Assembly: GCA_902781455.1 (NCBI GenBank)
Contig: CACZJF010000015.1
Span: 1-51,523, forward strand
Source of the DNA: an uncultured Lachnospiraceae bacterium
GTDB taxonomy: Bacteria; Bacillota; Clostridia; Lachnospirales; Lachnospiraceae
Direction of reading: 5' to 3'
Length of the DNA: 51,523 nucleotides
The translations under genes were made by a program, and so were the position numbers. Positions 31,804 to 41,400 of the stretch are shown piece after piece. Each line of letters opens with the position of its first letter. Within the stretch, counting starts at the first letter, position 1. The notes beneath the pieces were generated by a model, which had not been told where the DNA came from, did no database searches, and worked only from the letters and a program-made list of their open reading frames with translations.

Positions 31804-33048
31804 TCAGGAAATCCGGATCGTCTCTGCTTCCTCAACTGCTTTTTCTACAAGCGCTTCTATGATATCCTTCAGCTTCTCCTCGCTTCTTTTGATGATGTCA
31901 AGGCGCGGCTTCGTCACCGGATGCTTCGCGACAAAAATCGTACAGCAGTCTTCAAAAGGCTGTATGCTTGTGTCGTAGGTTCCGATCTTCAGGGAAAGAT
32001 CGATGATATCCTGCTTGTCGAATCCGATCAGGGGGCGGAAGACGGGCATGGAAGCCGCGTCGTCCGTGCAGACCAGGCTCTGGATCGTCTGGCTCGCAAC
32101 CTGCCCGATGGACTCGCCTGTAATCAGTCCCATGGAGCCGTCCTTCGCGGCAAACTGCTCCGCGATCTTCATCATATAGCGCCGCATGATGATCGTGAGC
32201 TCATCGTGCGGGCATCTGTCATAGATCGCCAGCTGGATATCCGTGAAGTTCACCACATGCAGACGGATCGGTCCCGCGTACTGTGCAACCAGTTTCGCCA
32301 GGTCGACCACCTTCTGCTTCGCCCTCTCTGAAGTATAGGGCGGCGCGTGAAAGTAGGTCGCGTCCAGCGCGACGCCGCGCTTGGCGATCATCCAGCCCGC
32401 GACCGGCGAATCAATTCCGCCGGACAGAAGCAGCTGCGCGCGTCCGTTTGTCCCGACCGGCATGCCGCCCGGTCCCGGCACGATCTTTGAGTAAATGAAC
32501 ACTTCCTCACGGATCTCGATGTACACCATGATGTCGGGCTGATGGACATCAACCTTCATTTTCCCGGGGTAGGCTGCCAGGAGCTGCTCTCCGACCAGTG
32601 CATCCACTTCCATGGAATTCATCGGATACTGTTTGTTCGCGCGCCGTGTATGCACCTTGAAGGTAAGCACTTCCTGCCCGGCAGACGCCTCCATGGCAGT
32701 ACTCTCCTCAGCGCCAGCCGGTGTCAGCCCGTAGGTCTTCGAGATGTAGCGGATCGCATCCTCGGCAATCTGCTCCGGATCCGCGACCGGCGCCTTCAGC
32801 ACCTGGCAGATGCCCACCAGTCCGAACACCTTCTGCAGCGCCGCAGTTACCTCATCCGCGTCAAAGCTGTCATCCTCCCCGAGAACATTGACGTAGATTC
32901 TGCCCTGTTCCTTCGTGACTTCGAAGTCACCTTCCACCTTCTCCAGCGCATGGCGCACCTGCGCAGCCAGCGCATCCTCAAACTGTCCGCGGTTCTTCCC
33001 CTTGATGCCGATCTCTCCGTATTTCAGCAGAAATGTTCTGAATACCAT
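31804..33048 (-). CDS. thiI: tRNA 4-thiouridine synthase ThiI
   Basis: A 414-residue cytosolic enzyme. It has the N-terminal ferredoxin-like domain, a THUMP domain (about 60-190) and a PP-loop ATPase with SGGIDSPVAGW. It adenylates U8 of tRNA and accepts sulfur for s4U; in Bacillus the partner is the neighbouring NifZ-type cysteine desulfurase, and the same pairing is seen here with a 12-base gap. The C-terminal rhodanese domain of enteric ThiI is absent, as in other Firmicutes. AAAAAGGAGCC precedes the ATG. Confidence 0.95.
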   Translation of the reverse strand: MVFRTFLLKYGEIGIKGKNRGQFEDALAAQVRHALEKVEGDFEVTKEQGRIYVNVLGEDDSFDADEVTAALQKVFGLVGICQVLKAPVADPEQIAEDAIRYISKTYGLTPAGAEESTAMEASAGQEVLTFKVHTRRANKQYPMNSMEVDALVGEQLLAAYPGKMKVDVHQPDIMVYIEIREEVFIYSKIVPGPGGMPVGTNGRAQLLLSGGIDSPVAGWMIAKRGVALDATYFHAPPYTSERAKQKVVDLAKLVAQYAGPIRLHVVNFTDIQLAIYDRCPHDELTIIMRRYMMKIAEQFAAKDGSMGLITGESIGQVASQTIQSLVCTDDAASMPVFRPLIGFDKQDIIDLSLKIGTYDTSIQPFEDCCTIFVAKHPVTKPRLDIIKRSEEKLKDIIEALVEKAVEEAETIRIS

Positions 33049-33060
33049 ATTGGCTCCTTT

Positions 33061-34236
33061 TTATCTTCGACTGTATCTGCGCAGCACCGGCAGAAGCTCT
33101 CTGAGCGCCGCCAGCGCATAATCAATCTCTTCCGTTGTCGTCCGGTCACTGAAGCTGAAGCGTATGACCGATTCCCGGAGTTCTTTTTTGAGATGGATCT
33201 CCTGGATCACGGAACTGACCGGGCTCTTCCTGTTCGAGGAGCAGGCCGATCCTGACGATACATAGACGCCCTTCTCCTCCAGCGCATGGAGCAGCACCTC
33301 CGAACGTACGCCCTGGAATGCGCAGCTGACGATGTGAGGCGCGCTCACCGATTCGTCTTCCTCTGTCACCAGGTACGTCCCCTCGATCTCTTTCAGGCCT
33401 TCCATCAGGCGGCGCCGGCAGGATCTCATGCCTTCCACCTTCTGATCGAAGCCTTCGTATGCTTCCTTCGCGGCCTCGCCCAGGCCTGCCGCGCCGGGCA
33501 CATTGTCTGTCCCGGAACGCATGCCCTGCTGCTGTCCTCCTCCGAGAATCAGCGGCCGGATCTTCGCCTTCTTCCGGATATACAGAAATCCGCTTCCCTT
33601 CGGGCCGTGAATCTTATGTCCGCTGACCGACATCAGGTCAATCCCGAGCTTCGCCGGCGCAATCCTGAACTTCCCATACGCCTGGATCGCGTCCACATGA
33701 AACAGGACTTCCCTGTGATGCGACCGGTTCCATTCCCGAACGGCAGCGCCTGCCTCCGCAACCGGTTCCACCGTCCCGATCTCATTGTTCACATACATGA
33801 CCGAGACCAGAATCGTATCTTCTCTCATCGCTGCCTTCAGGTCCGCAATACAGATACGCCCGTGCGCGTCCACCGGCAGATAAGTGACGGAGAAACCTGC
33901 CTCCTCCAGAAAACGGAGCGGCTGCAGGACTGCGGCATGCTCCACAGACGTCGTGATGATATGATTCCCCGCGCGCCGGTTGGCCTGCGCGGCACCGATC
34001 AGTGCCCAGTTGTTTGACTCCGTGCCGCCCGAAGTAAAGAAGATCTCGTCCGGTGACACATGCAGTGTGGCAGCAATCCGCTCCCTTGCCTCTCTCACCA
34101 GCATCTCAGCCCCGACACCCTTCAGGTGCTTCGAGGAAGGATTCCCATATTCTCTTGTCATCGTGTCTACGACAATCCTGGCCACATTTTCCGAAACCGG
34201 TGTTGTCGCTGCATTATCCAGATATACTTCCATCAT
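33061..34236 (-). CDS. Cysteine desulfurase, NifS/NifZ type
   Basis: A 391-residue PLP enzyme releasing sulfur from cysteine. YLDNAATTP opens the protein, TSGGTESNN, SVEHAAVL, VNNEIGT, SGHKIHGPKG (PLP Lys) and SSGSACSS (active Cys) follow in order. Its position directly before thiI indicates that it feeds sulfur for tRNA 4-thiouridine, as known for NifZ in Bacillus. The ATGATG start allows either Met. Confidence 0.93.
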   Translation of the reverse strand: MMEVYLDNAATTPVSENVARIVVDTMTREYGNPSSKHLKGVGAEMLVREARERIAATLHVSPDEIFFTSGGTESNNWALIGAAQANRRAGNHIITTSVEHAAVLQPLRFLEEAGFSVTYLPVDAHGRICIADLKAAMREDTILVSVMYVNNEIGTVEPVAEAGAAVREWNRSHHREVLFHVDAIQAYGKFRIAPAKLGIDLMSVSGHKIHGPKGSGFLYIRKKAKIRPLILGGGQQQGMRSGTDNVPGAAGLGEAAKEAYEGFDQKVEGMRSCRRRLMEGLKEIEGTYLVTEEDESVSAPHIVSCAFQGVRSEVLLHALEEKGVYVSSGSACSSNRKSPVSSVIQEIHLKKELRESVIRFSFSDRTTTEEIDYALAALRELLPVLRRYSRR

Positions 34237-34240
34237 AGAA

Positions 34241-34996
34241 TCAGTCTTCCTCCAGCTGAAGCATCAGCATGGACAGGACCGCGATGCCTGCCGTGTCCGT
34301 CCGAAGTATGCGGTGTCCGAGTGTGATCACATCTGCGCCGGCTGCGAGAAGCTCACTGATCTCACGCTCCTCGAATCCGCCTTCCGGTCCGATAAAAATA
34401 CCGGCCGAGCCGGGACCCTTCAGGCCGGCGATCACTTCCCTGGTATGCCGGATCCCTTCCGCGTTCTCATACGGCACCAGAATCCGGTCCAGCTGTTTCG
34501 CCTGTTCCAGCGCTTCAGACCACCTGACAGGCTTCTCCACGACCGGGATGTAAGACCGCTTCGACTGCTTCGCCGCAGTCAGGGCAAGCGCGTTCCATCT
34601 TTCCGTCTTCTTCAGGGCACGCTTCTCGTCCAGCTTCACGATGCATCTGGAAGACATCACCGGGACAATCCTGTGCACACCCAGTTCAACCCCTTTTTCG
34701 ATCACTGTCTCAAAACGGTCTCCCTTGGGAATCGCCTGGAACAGATGCAGGTCCATCGGAAGCTCCCGCGCATTCTTCTGAAAATCGAGGATCCTTACTC
34801 TCACCTCGTCAGACCGGATCTCATCGATCTCACAGAGGTATTCGACCGGATCCTCTTTCTGTCCGGTACACAGCAGGATCTGCTCTCCCTTCTTCATGCG
34901 AAGAGCATGGGAGATGTGATTGACATCATCTCCCATGATCCTGATAAACCCGTTGTCCGGATCGATATTCGACTGCTCGGTAAAAAATCTGTGCAT
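34241..34996 (-). CDS. rsmE: 16S rRNA m3U1498 methyltransferase RsmE
   Basis: A 251-residue SPOUT-fold methyltransferase. The N-terminal PUA-like domain begins MHRFF; the SPOUT knot is seen in PKGDRFETVIEKGVELGV, FIGPEGGFEEREI and LGHRILRTDTAGIA. It methylates U1498 in the decoding centre. The gene starts 4 bases after the prmA stop codon and ends 4 bases before the cysteine desulfurase, so it is inside one transcript. Its own ribosome site is weak, consistent with coupling. Confidence 0.95.
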   Translation of the reverse strand: MHRFFTEQSNIDPDNGFIRIMGDDVNHISHALRMKKGEQILLCTGQKEDPVEYLCEIDEIRSDEVRVRILDFQKNARELPMDLHLFQAIPKGDRFETVIEKGVELGVHRIVPVMSSRCIVKLDEKRALKKTERWNALALTAAKQSKRSYIPVVEKPVRWSEALEQAKQLDRILVPYENAEGIRHTREVIAGLKGPGSAGIFIGPEGGFEEREISELLAAGADVITLGHRILRTDTAGIAVLSMLMLQLEED

Positions 34997-35000
34997 ACGC

Positions 35001-35960
35001 TTACTGTAAAGGACGCCTCGCGGTCACGCTGACCCACTCGCCCTGCCTCGTCACCTCCACCACAGGCAGTCCTGCCTGCTCACAAGCCTGGGTGACATCC
35101 TTCTCCTTCACATCGAGGATTCCCGATGTAATATAGATCCCGCCCGGCTTCAGGTGAGAAACAATCTGCGGTGTCAGCGCAACCAGTACCGGGGCAAGGA
35201 TGTTCGCCGTTATCATATCATATTTTTCATATCCGGCAAGATCCTGCACCTGACGGTCATCGATCAGATTGCCGATCACCGCCTCCATGCGGTCTTCGGA
35301 TATGTCATTGGCCTGCAGATTCTCACTGACCGCGGTGACCGCACACGGATCCAGATCCGTCGCGAAGACATGTCCCGCCCCGAGCATCAGGGCGACGATC
35401 CCCAGGATCCCGCTGCCGGTCCCGACGTCCAGAACCTCACAGCCCGTGGTCACATACTTCTTCAGCTGCCGGATACACAGCTGTGTCGTCTCATGCATCC
35501 CGGTACCGAACGCGGTTCCGGGGTCGATATGCAGAATCCGTTTGCCTTCATGTTCCGGAAGGACCTCTTCCCAGGAAGGAACGATCAGGAAATCATCGAC
35601 CGCGAACTGGTGGAAGTACTGCTTCCAGTTATTGATCCAGTCCTTGTCCTCGGTCTCGGAACGCTCGATCGTGCATGGCCCGATCTCGGAAAACTGCCGC
35701 AGGGAATCCAGTTCCTCCTTCACACGTGCAAGAACCGCATCTACATCCTCGTCCTCGTCCAGATAGAAGGTAAGATACGCAGTCCCGTCATCCGGCCCGG
35801 CGACAGGCGGAATATCCACAAACATCTGCTGAAGGTCTTCCCCGCTCAGCGGAACATTGTCCTCGATCTGCGCTCCTTCCACCCCTGCGTCGGCCAGCGC
35901 GCAGATCACGATATCCTCCGCTTCTGTCGTTGTCTTCAGGCGAAACTTCGTCCACTTCAT
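35001..35960 (-). CDS. prmA: Ribosomal protein L11 methyltransferase PrmA
   Basis: A 319-residue SAM-dependent methyltransferase that trimethylates ribosomal protein L11. It begins MKWTKFRLKTT, has DPGTAFGTGMHETT preceding the SAM motif LDVGTGSGILGI, and NILAPVL as the catalytic NxxxPxL variant. The start at ATG 35960 follows GGAGGAGG; a 31-codon upstream extension overlaps the galE 3' end and is rejected. prmA followed by rsmE is a standard Firmicute pair. Confidence 0.94.
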   Translation of the reverse strand: MKWTKFRLKTTTEAEDIVICALADAGVEGAQIEDNVPLSGEDLQQMFVDIPPVAGPDDGTAYLTFYLDEDEDVDAVLARVKEELDSLRQFSEIGPCTIERSETEDKDWINNWKQYFHQFAVDDFLIVPSWEEVLPEHEGKRILHIDPGTAFGTGMHETTQLCIRQLKKYVTTGCEVLDVGTGSGILGIVALMLGAGHVFATDLDPCAVTAVSENLQANDISEDRMEAVIGNLIDDRQVQDLAGYEKYDMITANILAPVLVALTPQIVSHLKPGGIYITSGILDVKEKDVTQACEQAGLPVVEVTRQGEWVSVTARRPLQ

Positions 35961-35998
35961 CACTGCCTCCTCCGGCCATGAACCGCCACTGTCTTTTT

Positions 35999-37015
35999 TC
36001 AATCCCTGTATCCGTTCGGATTCCGGCTCTGCCAGTTCCAGGAATCCCTGCACATCTCTTCGATTCCGTACTGCGCCGTCCAGTTCAGCTCCTTCGCAGC
36101 CTTCCCCGGATCACAGTAGCAGGTGGCGATATCGCCCGCGCGGCGCGGCTTTACCTCATACGGAACCGGCCTGCCGCAGGCCTTGCCGAACGCTTCGACA
36201 ACCTGCAGAACCGAGTAGCCATGCCCTGTGCCGAGGTTGTAGACCGAAACACCTTCCTTGTCAGCCAGCTTCGCGATCGCATTGACATGTCCTCTTGCAA
36301 GGTCCACTACGTGGATGTAATCACGCACGCCCGTTCCGTCCGGTGTATCGTAATCATCGCCGAAGACATTCAGCTTCTCCAGCTTGCCGATCGCGACCTG
36401 GGCAATGTAGGGAACCAGATTGTTCGGGATTCCCTTCGGATCCTCGCCGATCATCCCTGAAGGATGCGCGCCGATCGGATTGAAGTAGCGAAGCAGGATG
36501 ACATTCCATTCCGGATCAGACGTATGCACGTCCGTCAGAATCTGCTCCAGCATCCACTTCGTCCAGCCATAGGGATTCGTGCAGGTTCCCTTCGGGCACT
36601 CCTCCGTGATCGGCACAAAGGCCGGATCCCCGTAGACTGTCGCGCTGGAACTGAAGATGATGTTCTTGCAGTTGTGCTCCCGCATGCTCTTCACCAGAGT
36701 CAGCGTTCCCGTAATATTGTTAGAATAATACTCCACCGGCTTCTGCACGGACTCTCCGACTGCCTTCAGTCCCGCAAAATGAATCACCGCGTCAATCTGA
36801 TGCGCGCTGAAGATCTGATCCAGGCACGCCTTGTCCAGAATATCGCCCTCAACGAATTCAAGCGTCTTCCCGGTAATTTCCTGCACTCTTTCAATCGCCT
36901 TCTCACTGGAATTATACAGGTTATCGATGACTGTCACTTCATATCCCGCGTTCAGAAGCTCCACACATGTATGACTGCCGATGAACCCGGCGCCGCCCGT
37001 TACAAGAATTCTCAT
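35999..37015 (-). CDS. galE: UDP-glucose 4-epimerase GalE
   Basis: A 338-residue cytosolic extended short-chain dehydrogenase. The NAD site is VTGGAGFIGSHT, the catalytic Tyr-x3-Lys is in NPYGWTKWMLE, and SSSATVYG and GTGVRDYIHVVDLA are family blocks. It interconverts UDP-galactose and UDP-glucose in the Leloir pathway, and lies 56 bases after galK. Length equals that of E. coli GalE (338). GGAAGGAT precedes the ATG. Confidence 0.96.
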   Translation of the reverse strand: MRILVTGGAGFIGSHTCVELLNAGYEVTVIDNLYNSSEKAIERVQEITGKTLEFVEGDILDKACLDQIFSAHQIDAVIHFAGLKAVGESVQKPVEYYSNNITGTLTLVKSMREHNCKNIIFSSSATVYGDPAFVPITEECPKGTCTNPYGWTKWMLEQILTDVHTSDPEWNVILLRYFNPIGAHPSGMIGEDPKGIPNNLVPYIAQVAIGKLEKLNVFGDDYDTPDGTGVRDYIHVVDLARGHVNAIAKLADKEGVSVYNLGTGHGYSVLQVVEAFGKACGRPVPYEVKPRRAGDIATCYCDPGKAAKELNWTAQYGIEEMCRDSWNWQSRNPNGYRD

Positions 37016-37071
37016 ATCCTTCCTCCTATCTCATGATTCAATCGCCAGGAATCGATTGCGGATTGTTATGT

Positions 37072-38346
37072 TCAGCCGACTACTGTACCGCCAACCGGCC
37101 GAATGTTCAGCACATGACAGCTTCCTTCGCCCAGCAGCTGGTCCATGTGCTGAGTGAACGCTTCGATCATCTCTTCCGGCACAAAAGCCTGGCAGGTACC
37201 GGCAAAGCCGCCGCCATGCACACGGAATGCCCCCTTGTCCTTCAGCAGCGCGTCACACAGCGCGAGCGCGACCGCCATCTCCTGGTGCTCATTGGCGCCA
37301 AGCGGAACGATGTTCTGCAGATACATCCAGGAGGATCTGCCCGATTCCTTCACCAGCGACAGGAACTGATCGATCTCACCGCTCTCCAGGGCCTCCACCT
37401 GCATCGGTACGCGGTCATTGTCTCCATAAAAATGCATGCTGCGCAGGACTGCCCTGTCTCCGAATTCTTTGCGCAGCTGCGGGATTGCCTCCATGAACTT
37501 CTCTTTGGGCACCTCGCGCAGGACCTTCTTCCCGAAGAAGCCGGCCACCTTCTGCTCCTCCACAGGAACCGCGGCATACTCGTCCGTCAGGTCAGCATGG
37601 CTTGCCCAGCAGTTGATAATACACAGCTTCAGCCCGGTCTTCTCAAAGTCCACGTTCAGCTTCTTTACCACGGGTTTCTCCGGATCCTCAAAATCAATCG
37701 TGATCAGGTTGCCGACTGACGATGCCATCTGATCCATCAGGCCGGAAGGTTTGCCGAAATAACAGTTCTCGGCATACTGCCCAATCTGCGCGATCTTCAC
37801 GGCATCTGCCTTGTCCTCGAAGAAAAGATGGTTGATGATGTTGCCGACGAGTACTTCGAAGGCCGCGGAGGAACTCAGCCCGGATCCCGGAAGGACCGTG
37901 GAAGAAGCCACCGCCCGGAAGCCGCCGACCTTGCACCCCATGGACACGAACTTTGCCGCGACACCGCGGATCAGCGATGCTGTGGTATTGAATTCATCCT
38001 CACGCACCGCCATATCGTCCAGGTCGATCGTGCACATGGGGTATCCCTCGGACAGTATGCTGATCTTATGCTCCTTTACCGGCGAGACGGCGGCAATGGT
38101 ATCCAGATCAACCGATGCCGCAAGGACACGGCCTCTCTCATGGTCGGTATGGTTTCCGCCGATCTCTGTTCTTCCGGGTGCGGAAAACAGTGTGATCTCA
38201 TCGTCGGAAGAAAATGTCTTCTCGTAGAGATCCAGAAGCGCGCTGTAACGGGCGGCGTTCATGTGCGCCTTCTCCGCGTACAGCGGGTGGATCTTCTTTT
38301 CAAATTCAGCTGTTGTTACGTGTTCTTTCCATTCTTTCAGCTTCAT
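37072..38346 (-). CDS. galK: Galactokinase GalK
   Basis: A 424-residue GHMP kinase phosphorylating galactose at C1. The substrate signature appears as APGRTEIGGNHTDH, where many galactokinases have GRVNLIGEHTDY; the ATP loop LPGSGLSSSAAFE and C-terminal VHGGGFAGTCQAF are intact. An N-terminal extension of about 45 residues accounts for the extra length over E. coli GalK (382). It is the first gene of galK-galE-prmA-rsmE-desulfurase-thiI, all in one direction with short gaps; galT is not in the window. Confidence 0.94.
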   Translation of the reverse strand: MKLKEWKEHVTTAEFEKKIHPLYAEKAHMNAARYSALLDLYEKTFSSDDEITLFSAPGRTEIGGNHTDHERGRVLAASVDLDTIAAVSPVKEHKISILSEGYPMCTIDLDDMAVREDEFNTTASLIRGVAAKFVSMGCKVGGFRAVASSTVLPGSGLSSSAAFEVLVGNIINHLFFEDKADAVKIAQIGQYAENCYFGKPSGLMDQMASSVGNLITIDFEDPEKPVVKKLNVDFEKTGLKLCIINCWASHADLTDEYAAVPVEEQKVAGFFGKKVLREVPKEKFMEAIPQLRKEFGDRAVLRSMHFYGDNDRVPMQVEALESGEIDQFLSLVKESGRSSWMYLQNIVPLGANEHQEMAVALALCDALLKDKGAFRVHGGGFAGTCQAFVPEEMIEAFTQHMDQLLGEGSCHVLNIRPVGGTVVG

Positions 38347-38475
38347 AGGCCAGCCTCCGATTCATCTCATCAGTCCGGTAAAGCCGGACATACAACATCC
38401 CTGTTATGTGTTAATTTACCTTATTTTCAGGTATTCGTATAGCATGAAATGAATCCAAAACTTGCAGAATTGTCC

Positions 38476-41400
38476 TCACCTTTTCACTTTCACCTTCCTG
38501 ACACTGCTCCAGCCGGAATATCCTCCTGATCCGTCTGTATAACGCATCCGGATATAGATATTCTTTTTCTTCTTCAAGCCCTTCAGCACCAGCTTTGTCT
38601 TTTTCTTTCCAAGTATCAGAGTCTTACTGTTCATTCGGAAGGAGAGGTCCGTACTGTATTGCACTTCAATTCCCTTAATCTTCTTCCAGATTGCTTTTGT
38701 CTTCTTTGTTTTCCTGAACTTTTTCCAGGTAATGGTAACTTTTCCCTTTCGTCCTGTTTTGGCTTTCTTGATCACCGGTTTTCTGGAAATCGTAATCAAT
38801 TCTGTGTTGGTTTTTGGCAGAACCGGTTTGATGATAGTATGCGGTGTATTCCGGTCTTTGACCTGCCCAGCTGCTGTTTCAGGCTGCAGATTGCTTCCGC
38901 TTTTGGGATTTCCAACAGAAGATTTCTCTCCTGCAGGTGTAGAATCTTCTATCTTTGTAACCTGATTCACCGCAGACGGCGCCGGCTGGCCGGTTGTATT
39001 GTTTCCGCCGGCTGGTGTCGTCTGGCCGGTTGGTTCGGTTCCGCCGGACGGTGTCGTCTGACCGGTCGGTTCGTTTCCGCCGGACGGTGTCGTCTGGCCG
39101 GTCGGTTCGTTTCCGCCGGACGGTGTCGTCTGGCCGGTCGGTTCGTTTCCGCCGGACGGTGTCGTCTGACCGGTCGGTTCGTTTCCGCCGGTTGGCGCCG
39201 GCTGATCGGCCGGTTCATTCCCGCCGGACGGCGCCTGCTGGTCGGCAGGGTTGTTTCCACCGGACGTCGTCGGCTGGTCCGTCGGATCATTTTCATCACC
39301 CTCCGAAGGCTCTGGCTTCACGATATTGAAATACACCGTCCTGCTGCCCTTGAAGTTACCGATTCCTGTCACAACAATCGAAGCAGATCCTGGATTCAGA
39401 TTGTTCCTGTATTCCGTCTTGTAATCTATCTCTTCATGCAGTTCCTGCCCATTAAACACCAACACACATTTTGGCCTTTTGCGGATCCCGTCATAAATCT
39501 GATCCGGGATACTCTCCTTCTGTGCTTTCCCGATCTGTGCCTGTATAATCCTGAGATCTCTGTATGCCGTTCCTTTATAATCACCAATTCCGGTAATCAC
39601 GATACGGCCGGTGCCTACATTGATATTATTCTCATATTGAACCGTATAATCCTTATCCAGTTCCAGCTTTTTATCTCCATCATATATATTCACAGTTACC
39701 GTGCATGGACTCCCGGAATATGGTCTCGAAAAGACGCCGGATATGCGCTGGTCTCCAATTTCTGCAGGCGCCTTTCTGACATGCAGATGGGCGAAAGACT
39801 CTGGAAAATAGAAGGTTCCCCATGCAGATGTCGATATCAGTCCGACATAATCTCCTTCGTCATCCAAAGAAACCTTCCTGGTAAAAACACAATTATCTCC
39901 TTCCTCATAAAAAGCATCTCCTGCAAGTGAATCAAACACTGTCTCCGCCTGGCAGGATCCATCCTCTGCACGAGTGATTCGGACAATGCGGCGATACTTT
40001 TTATATCCACAATTCAAAACGAATCGAATCTCATCTCCTTCAACCGCCGGCTCATCCTCAGACAGTATCTGTCCATCCCGTTCAAAATGAAGAGGATTGC
40101 TTACAGAACCGGTCTGAACGAAAGCCATCCTCAGTTCATTTTCAACATTGGGATCCCCCTCCCAGTTAGCGGGCAGTTTTGTCAGATCTGCCTGTCCAAG
40201 AAACCAGTTATGCCCCAGATCCGGTGTCCATCCGCCTGCCAGAGGAAGACCGGCAGTCGCTCCATTCTCAGCGCTGGCGGTCGCCACTCGTTCTCTGGGT
40301 AATACAGTCGTAATCATCCTTAGGCCTTCTTCATTGTAAAGAGCTTTCGGAACATACCAGGCGCTGCAGGCACAGCTTATCTTGCTCAGTCTGGTCGGAG
40401 CCGTCTCCTGGATATCAACAAAATGAACCTGATAGGTGATCCCCGCCGCCTTGCCTGTCTTCTTATCCTTCAGACCGGAAATATCCACCTGATACCGCGC
40501 ACCGCGATAGCTTTTCGAGCTGGAAGCAGGCTGTATAAAACCGAGCATCGAATCTGTATACGTCAGCTTCTTATTCTCCTGCGTACAGAGATAAGACTCC
40601 CCTGTATCAAGATTGGTAACCCTGACCGTCACATCTGCGAGCTTGTCATACTTCACACAGTTTTTGTTCAGTTCCACGCTCCAGGCGGATTTTTTTGCGT
40701 CAATCATATGCTGCGGCATATAGCCAGGTGCAGGATATGCTGTAAAAGCCTGATCTGACGGAACAGAATTATCGTCCGCAGAATAAGCATTTCCGATTCC
40801 TACATTGCCTGAATATCCGAAACACATACCGGATACATTCTGGCCGATCATGAAATACCGATGTCCCAGTTCCCATTCATCAGCAGAAGCATCATATCCT
40901 TCATTGGTCCATCTGATGATACAATGCTTAGGTGTTGATCCGCTTGCAAGCACGTTATGTCTGCATAAAATACCTTTCTCCCACATCTCCCATGGCATGT
41001 CCTTCGGTTTTGCTGATACGCTGATAATATGCCCGAAGCTGAAGTTTCGGTCCAGTGCCTGATCCTGAAGATTCTCATCGTGATAAGATTCTCCGGTTAC
41101 AGGTCGGGCGCCCGACAGCCATCTGCAGTAATTCTGCATCGTCGTCATCACTTCATGTGTATTAACGGCAAGCTTCCCTGCACTGTAGGGGGATTTCAGA
41201 GAACACATCTCTTCATACCAGGTTTCCTCATCCGTATCCCGGTATGTCGTGGCCACCCGATAAGTATCCGCGTAGCGTTCTCCGACTTCTTCCAGCGTTC
41301 TGCCGGCAAAAGGTTCCATGGTGTCCGCATCATAGATCACTTCTGTATCCTTGAAAAAATCGTTCTCCTCCGCCGGTTCTTCACAGGCCGACAAAAGAAA

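Noticed and set aside
35961-36053. 31-codon extension of PrmA overlapping the galE end
   Set aside because: The PrmA family starts at MKWTKF, which has GGAGGAGG upstream.
38978-39301. 36-bp repeat considered as a CRISPR array
   Set aside because: Period equals the whole repeat, there are no spacers, and it codes for a PT-rich protein tract.
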